Assembly: GCF_900101875.1 (NCBI RefSeq)
Contig: NZ_FNAI01000018.1
Location: 1-64,000 of the forward strand
Source: Mucilaginibacter pineti
GTDB taxonomy: Bacteria > Bacteroidota > Bacteroidia > Sphingobacteriales > Sphingobacteriaceae
Direction of reading: 5' to 3'
DNA: 64,000 bases
Positions 61,341-64,000 of the stretch are shown one piece after another. Under the pieces are notes generated by a model. That model was not told where the DNA came from, searched no databases, and saw only the letters and a program-made list of their open reading frames with translations. Each line of letters opens with the position of its first letter. Within the stretch, counting starts at the first letter, position 1. Position numbers and translations under genes: made by a program.

Positions 61341-61560
61341 GGTGCTCACCAAGAGCCTCGCTAACCACACGAACGTAGGAAATTCAATGGAAGCATAGAG
61401 GACAAGTGAGCGCCTGGTAATACACCTGTAATTTTTTACAGGCTACCAGGCCTACTTGCGATTTAGCTTCCCAGTATTGCTTTCGGGCAATAAAGGCAAA
61501 GTGCTTTCGAGTACAATGCCTTACCGATCCTACGCGGGCTGTCGTGTGTTAATCAATAGT
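61341..61560 (+). ncRNA. Multi-stem structured RNA leader of a sigma gene
   Basis: Pairings found by eye: CACACG (61366-61371) with CGTGTG (61543-61548) and CGTAGGA (61374-61380) with TCCTACG (61528-61534) form an outer stem. A long rod is made of GGAAGC/GCTTCC (61389-61394, 61466-61471), CAAGT/ACTTG, GCCTGGTA/TACCAGGC and CCTGTA/TACAGG. Two more hairpins are TATTGC/GCAATA (61475-61492) and AAGGCA/TGCCTT (61493-61522). It may be a regulatory leader or a free RNA; I do not recognise a known class. Confidence 0.5.
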
Positions 61561-61616
61561 AGCCTGGCCCCTTTGGGGGCAAGTTGCATTGTCGAGGTTG
61601 TCCAACCTTTAAGGCA

Positions 61617-62234
61617 ATGAACAATGAACACCGTATATCTTATAGGGGCGAAGTAAATTTATTTTTCTTACTTCAGCAACTGCAACAAGGCAGCGAACCG
61701 GCCTTTGCCAAAATTTACGATCAATTCAGCAGGCAATTATACCGTAACATACTACGTATGGTCAACGACGAAGATATTGCACAAGAAATCCTACAAGACC
61801 TTTTTTTAACGGTATGGGTTAAGCGCGCCAAACTTGACCCTAATAAATCATTCACGCCATTTCTATATAAAGTCGCCAAAGATATGATTTATGATCATTA
61901 TCGGAAGGTGGCCAACAATAAACGCATTATCGATCATTTGATCATCACTACGGTAGATCATGTCACTAATGCAGAAGATTCCATAATCGACCGAGAAATG
62001 TACGACCTCCTTATGCGCGCAATAGAGCATTTACCTGCGCAACGGAAACAAGTTTTCAAGCTGTGCAAGTTTGAGGGTAAGAGCTACCAGGAAGTAGGTG
62101 AAATTTTAGGAATCTCACCCAACACCATTCGCAATCAAATCGTTGCAGCCAATAAATCCGTAAAAGAATATTTTCTTTTAAATCATGATGTAGCAATACT
62201 TTTTATAGTAACTTCCTTGGCCCACTTGTTATAA
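61617..62234 (+). CDS. ECF-type sigma factor (FecI-like)
   Basis: A 205-residue sigma factor from the start at 61617 (M-N-N-E-H-R); an in-frame ATG at 61584 is less likely. Region 2 has A-Q-E-I-L-Q-D-L-F-L-T-V-W, region 4 has K-S-Y-Q-E-V-G-E-I-L-G-I-S-P-N-T-I-R-N-Q. The C-terminus ends in a hydrophobic tail (A-I-L-F-I-V-T-S-L). A hairpin AGGTTG-TC-CAACCT lies right before the start. No FecR-like anti-sigma follows within the window. Confidence 0.85.
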   Translation: MNNEHRISYRGEVNLFFLLQQLQQGSEPAFAKIYDQFSRQLYRNILRMVNDEDIAQEILQDLFLTVWVKRAKLDPNKSFTPFLYKVAKDMIYDHYRKVANNKRIIDHLIITTVDHVTNAEDSIIDREMYDLLMRAIEHLPAQRKQVFKLCKFEGKSYQEVGEILGISPNTIRNQIVAANKSVKEYFLLNHDVAILFIVTSLAHLL

Positions 62235-62380
62235 AATGCCCTAAGTATAACTACTGAAATTATTATAAGCAATTTAGCTTGAGGACATTTCCTTTAAAGG
62301 CTTAGGCTATTTTGCCTCAATTGCTCGAAGTGATTTCGAATTGTGGATTGTACGCTATTATTTAAAATTAAAATGTAAAA

Positions 62381-64000
62381 TTATTCAGGCTTTATACTGT
62401 CCACCGGATTGGCCCGCGCCGCTTTAATGGATTGAAAGCTTACGGTCAGCACTGCTATGGCGATAGCCGAAGCGCCCGATAGAACAAATGGCTGCCAGCC
62501 GATACCTATGCGGTAAGTGAAATCCTGCAGCCATTTATTCATCAAGAGCCAGGATACCGGGACGGCTATGAAGATAGCGATCGCCACCAGTTTGGCAAAA
62601 TCCCCGGTTAGCATGCGGGTAATTCCGGCCACGCTGGCTCCTAACACTTTGCGTATACCGATTTCCTTGGCCCGGTTCTCGGCCATATAGGACGCCAGTC
62701 CGAATAAGCCTAAGCAGGAAATAAATATTGTCAGCCCGGCGAAGATAGCTGCCAGCTTACCTGTTTGCTGCTGATCATTAAATTTCTGCTGATACTCGCT
62801 ATCGACAAAATGGTAGGTAAATGGATAGGCCGGGTTGTATTTCTTAAAAATATCCTCAGCCAGCTGCAGTGCATGCGCAGTACCCGTTTGACCATTCAAG
62901 CGGATGACCGTGTTATAGATCCATTTTTTGGTAGCTAAAACGATCATTGGTCCTGTATTCACATAAGGCGACTGGATAATAAAGTCTTTAAAGACACCTA
63001 CAACTTTAATCGGTGATGTGCCATTTTTGATAAAGTTCCCCACCGGATCTTTTAGGCCGAGTTGCTTAACAGCAGTTTCATTAAGCATGCAGGACAAGCT
63101 GTCTGAAGGATAGGAGTTAAAGTCAATGTCACGTCCGTTGGTAAGCGTCAGCCCCATCGTTTTTATAAAATCGCCGGAAGTGCCGAACCTTGAAAAAGAA
63201 ATATTTTGCTGGTCCTTGTTGCTACCGTCTATAGAAAACCCGCCGGAGGTCGCGCCGTCTACCGTCACATCCAAACTGGTCTGACACATCGCTGTAGCCA
63301 CGCCCGAGACGATCAGGTCGTTTTTGATCAGCGCATAATTTTTGCGAATGTCTCCTTCTACCGGGACTTGAACCAAGTGATCGATATCATAACCGGTATC
63401 GCGGTTTTGTGCGTAATCGATCTGCCGGTAGATCACGATAGCTGAAATGACGAGGATGATGGATACTGAAAACTGGAGTACAACCAGCACTTTGCGCGGG
63501 TTAAAGGTTGTATTTGTAGTATGGCTACCTCCTTTTAAAGTCTTTACGGGCCGGAAGGCCGACAGAAAAAAGGCGGGATAACTACCTGCCAGCAAGCCGG
63601 TCAATAATATAAATCCAACGAAAGCAAGCCAGTACACGGGGTTTCCATAACTTATAAAAAGTTGCTTACCTGTCAGTTCGTTGAAAGCCGGTAGACCTAA
63701 CTGGGCGATAAGCAAGGCCAGGAGGCCGGAAATGCTGGTCATTGCCAGTGATTCAGTCAGAAACTGGAAGACTAAGCTGGTCCGAACAGCACCCATCACT
63801 TTGCGCACCCCAACTTCTCTGGCCCGTTTTTGGCTTTGAGCAGTGCTCAGATTCATGAAATTGATACAGGCGATCAGCAGGATTAACGCAGCAATACCTA
63901 GTAAGAGATGAACAACCTCAATGCGGCCGCCCGCAGGCTGACCATTTTCGAACTTGCCGTAAAGATGCATCCTGCTGAACGGATAGAGAAAGACCTCGGT
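62381..64000 (-). CDS. FtsX/MacB-like ABC transporter permease, 5' end outside window
   Basis: About 540 residues are visible, reading in from the right edge without a stop (E-V-F-L-Y-P-F-S-R precedes the Met at 63970). Visible parts: hydrophobic helices (V-V-H-L-L-L-G-I-A-A-L-I-L-L-I-A), R-E-V-G-V-R-K-V-M-G-A, a periplasmic core (about 190-390) and a second FtsX domain with K-E-I-G-I-R-K-V-L-G-A and four C-terminal helices. Permeases of this type export antimicrobials or act as mechanotransmitters in Bacteroidota. The ATPase gene is not in view. Confidence 0.85.
   Translation of the reverse strand, partial: TEVFLYPFSRMHLYGKFENGQPAGGRIEVVHLLLGIAALILLIACINFMNLSTAQSQKRAREVGVRKVMGAVRTSLVFQFLTESLAMTSISGLLALLIAQLGLPAFNELTGKQLFISYGNPVYWLAFVGFILLTGLLAGSYPAFFLSAFRPVKTLKGGSHTTNTTFNPRKVLVVLQFSVSIILVISAIVIYRQIDYAQNRDTGYDIDHLVQVPVEGDIRKNYALIKNDLIVSGVATAMCQTSLDVTVDGATSGGFSIDGSNKDQQNISFSRFGTSGDFIKTMGLTLTNGRDIDFNSYPSDSLSCMLNETAVKQLGLKDPVGNFIKNGTSPIKVVGVFKDFIIQSPYVNTGPMIVLATKKWIYNTVIRLNGQTGTAHALQLAEDIFKKYNPAYPFTYHFVDSEYQQKFNDQQQTGKLAAIFAGLTIFISCLGLFGLASYMAENRAKEIGIRKVLGASVAGITRMLTGDFAKLVAIAIFIAVPVSWLLMNKWLQDFTYRIGIGWQPFVLSGASAIAIAVLTVSFQSIKAARANPVDSIKPE

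Noticed and set aside
61341-61560. Identification as 6S RNA, RNase P RNA or a known riboswitch
   Set aside because: The long rod is somewhat 6S-like, but the extra outer stem and side hairpins do not fit, and no conserved RNase P or riboswitch core was found.
1-64000. CRISPR array or cas genes
   Set aside because: No regularly spaced direct repeats or Cas motifs were seen on either strand.

Overview
The window looks like an accessory, island-rich stretch of a Bacteroidota chromosome, most likely from the Sphingobacteriaceae (Mucilaginibacter/Pedobacter-like). The pointers are Bacteroidetes-type conjugation genes (traE, F, G, J, K, M), a BfmA/BtgA and MobB-like mobilization pair, a TAnnTTTG promoter element, an RRM protein and FtsX-type permeases. 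No rRNA, complete tRNA gene or CRISPR array was seen. Start sites were chosen by family N-termini and gene overlaps, because Shine-Dalgarno signals are weak in this phylum.

Layout. 1-0.36 kb: 5' end of an IS110-family transposase (minus strand) with its structured non-coding flank. 0.36-6.2 kb: element genes (HEPN protein, XRE regulator, RRM protein, MobB/BfmA mobilization pair beside a palindrome-rich oriT candidate, HTH + winged-helix pair). 6.9-14.9 kb: a defence island with a sigma-like/small-protein/ImmA-IrrE triad, divergent from DUF2188, a Pycsar pair (TM effector + cyclase) and an E2-like/SEC-C protein; then a CBASS locus (CD-NTase + TIR-STING) preceded by a sigma-54-type promoter. 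15.3-19.9 kb: a double-glycine peptide secretion cluster (C39-ABC transporter, HlyD adaptor, three leader peptides). 20.5-29 kb: ECF sigma with a cupin anti-sigma candidate, and two large divergent histidine kinases. 29.3-38.8 kb: an att-like tRNA-Ser 3' end, tyrosine integrase, a ubiquitin-like operon (Ubl, ThiF/E1, DUF6527) divergent from a second sigma/small/ImmA triad, then a TcmP / three-Cys / DUF488 x2 / dual-OB operon. 39-54.5 kb: a second HTH + winged-helix module and a conjugation operon on the minus strand (TraM, K, J, three TraI-like paralogues, TraG ATPase, TraF, TraE). 55-64 kb: more ordinary accessory or chromosomal genes (NmrA-like reductase with an HxlR regulator, S41 protease, AraC regulator, sigma factor behind a structured RNA, FtsX permease cut by the window edge).

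How it fits together. The conjugation and mobilization genes look like parts of one or two integrative elements. At least four predicted defence or conflict systems ride with them. The most interesting pattern is a repeated unit: a sigma-like protein, a short protein and an ImmA/IrrE metalloprotease in a tight operon, twice placed divergently from a signalling or ubiquitin-like operon across a dyad-symmetric intergenic region. I infer that this is a regulatory (sigma / possible anti-sigma / protease) switch controlling the divergent defence operon. The sequence shows the arrangement; the mechanism is a hypothesis.
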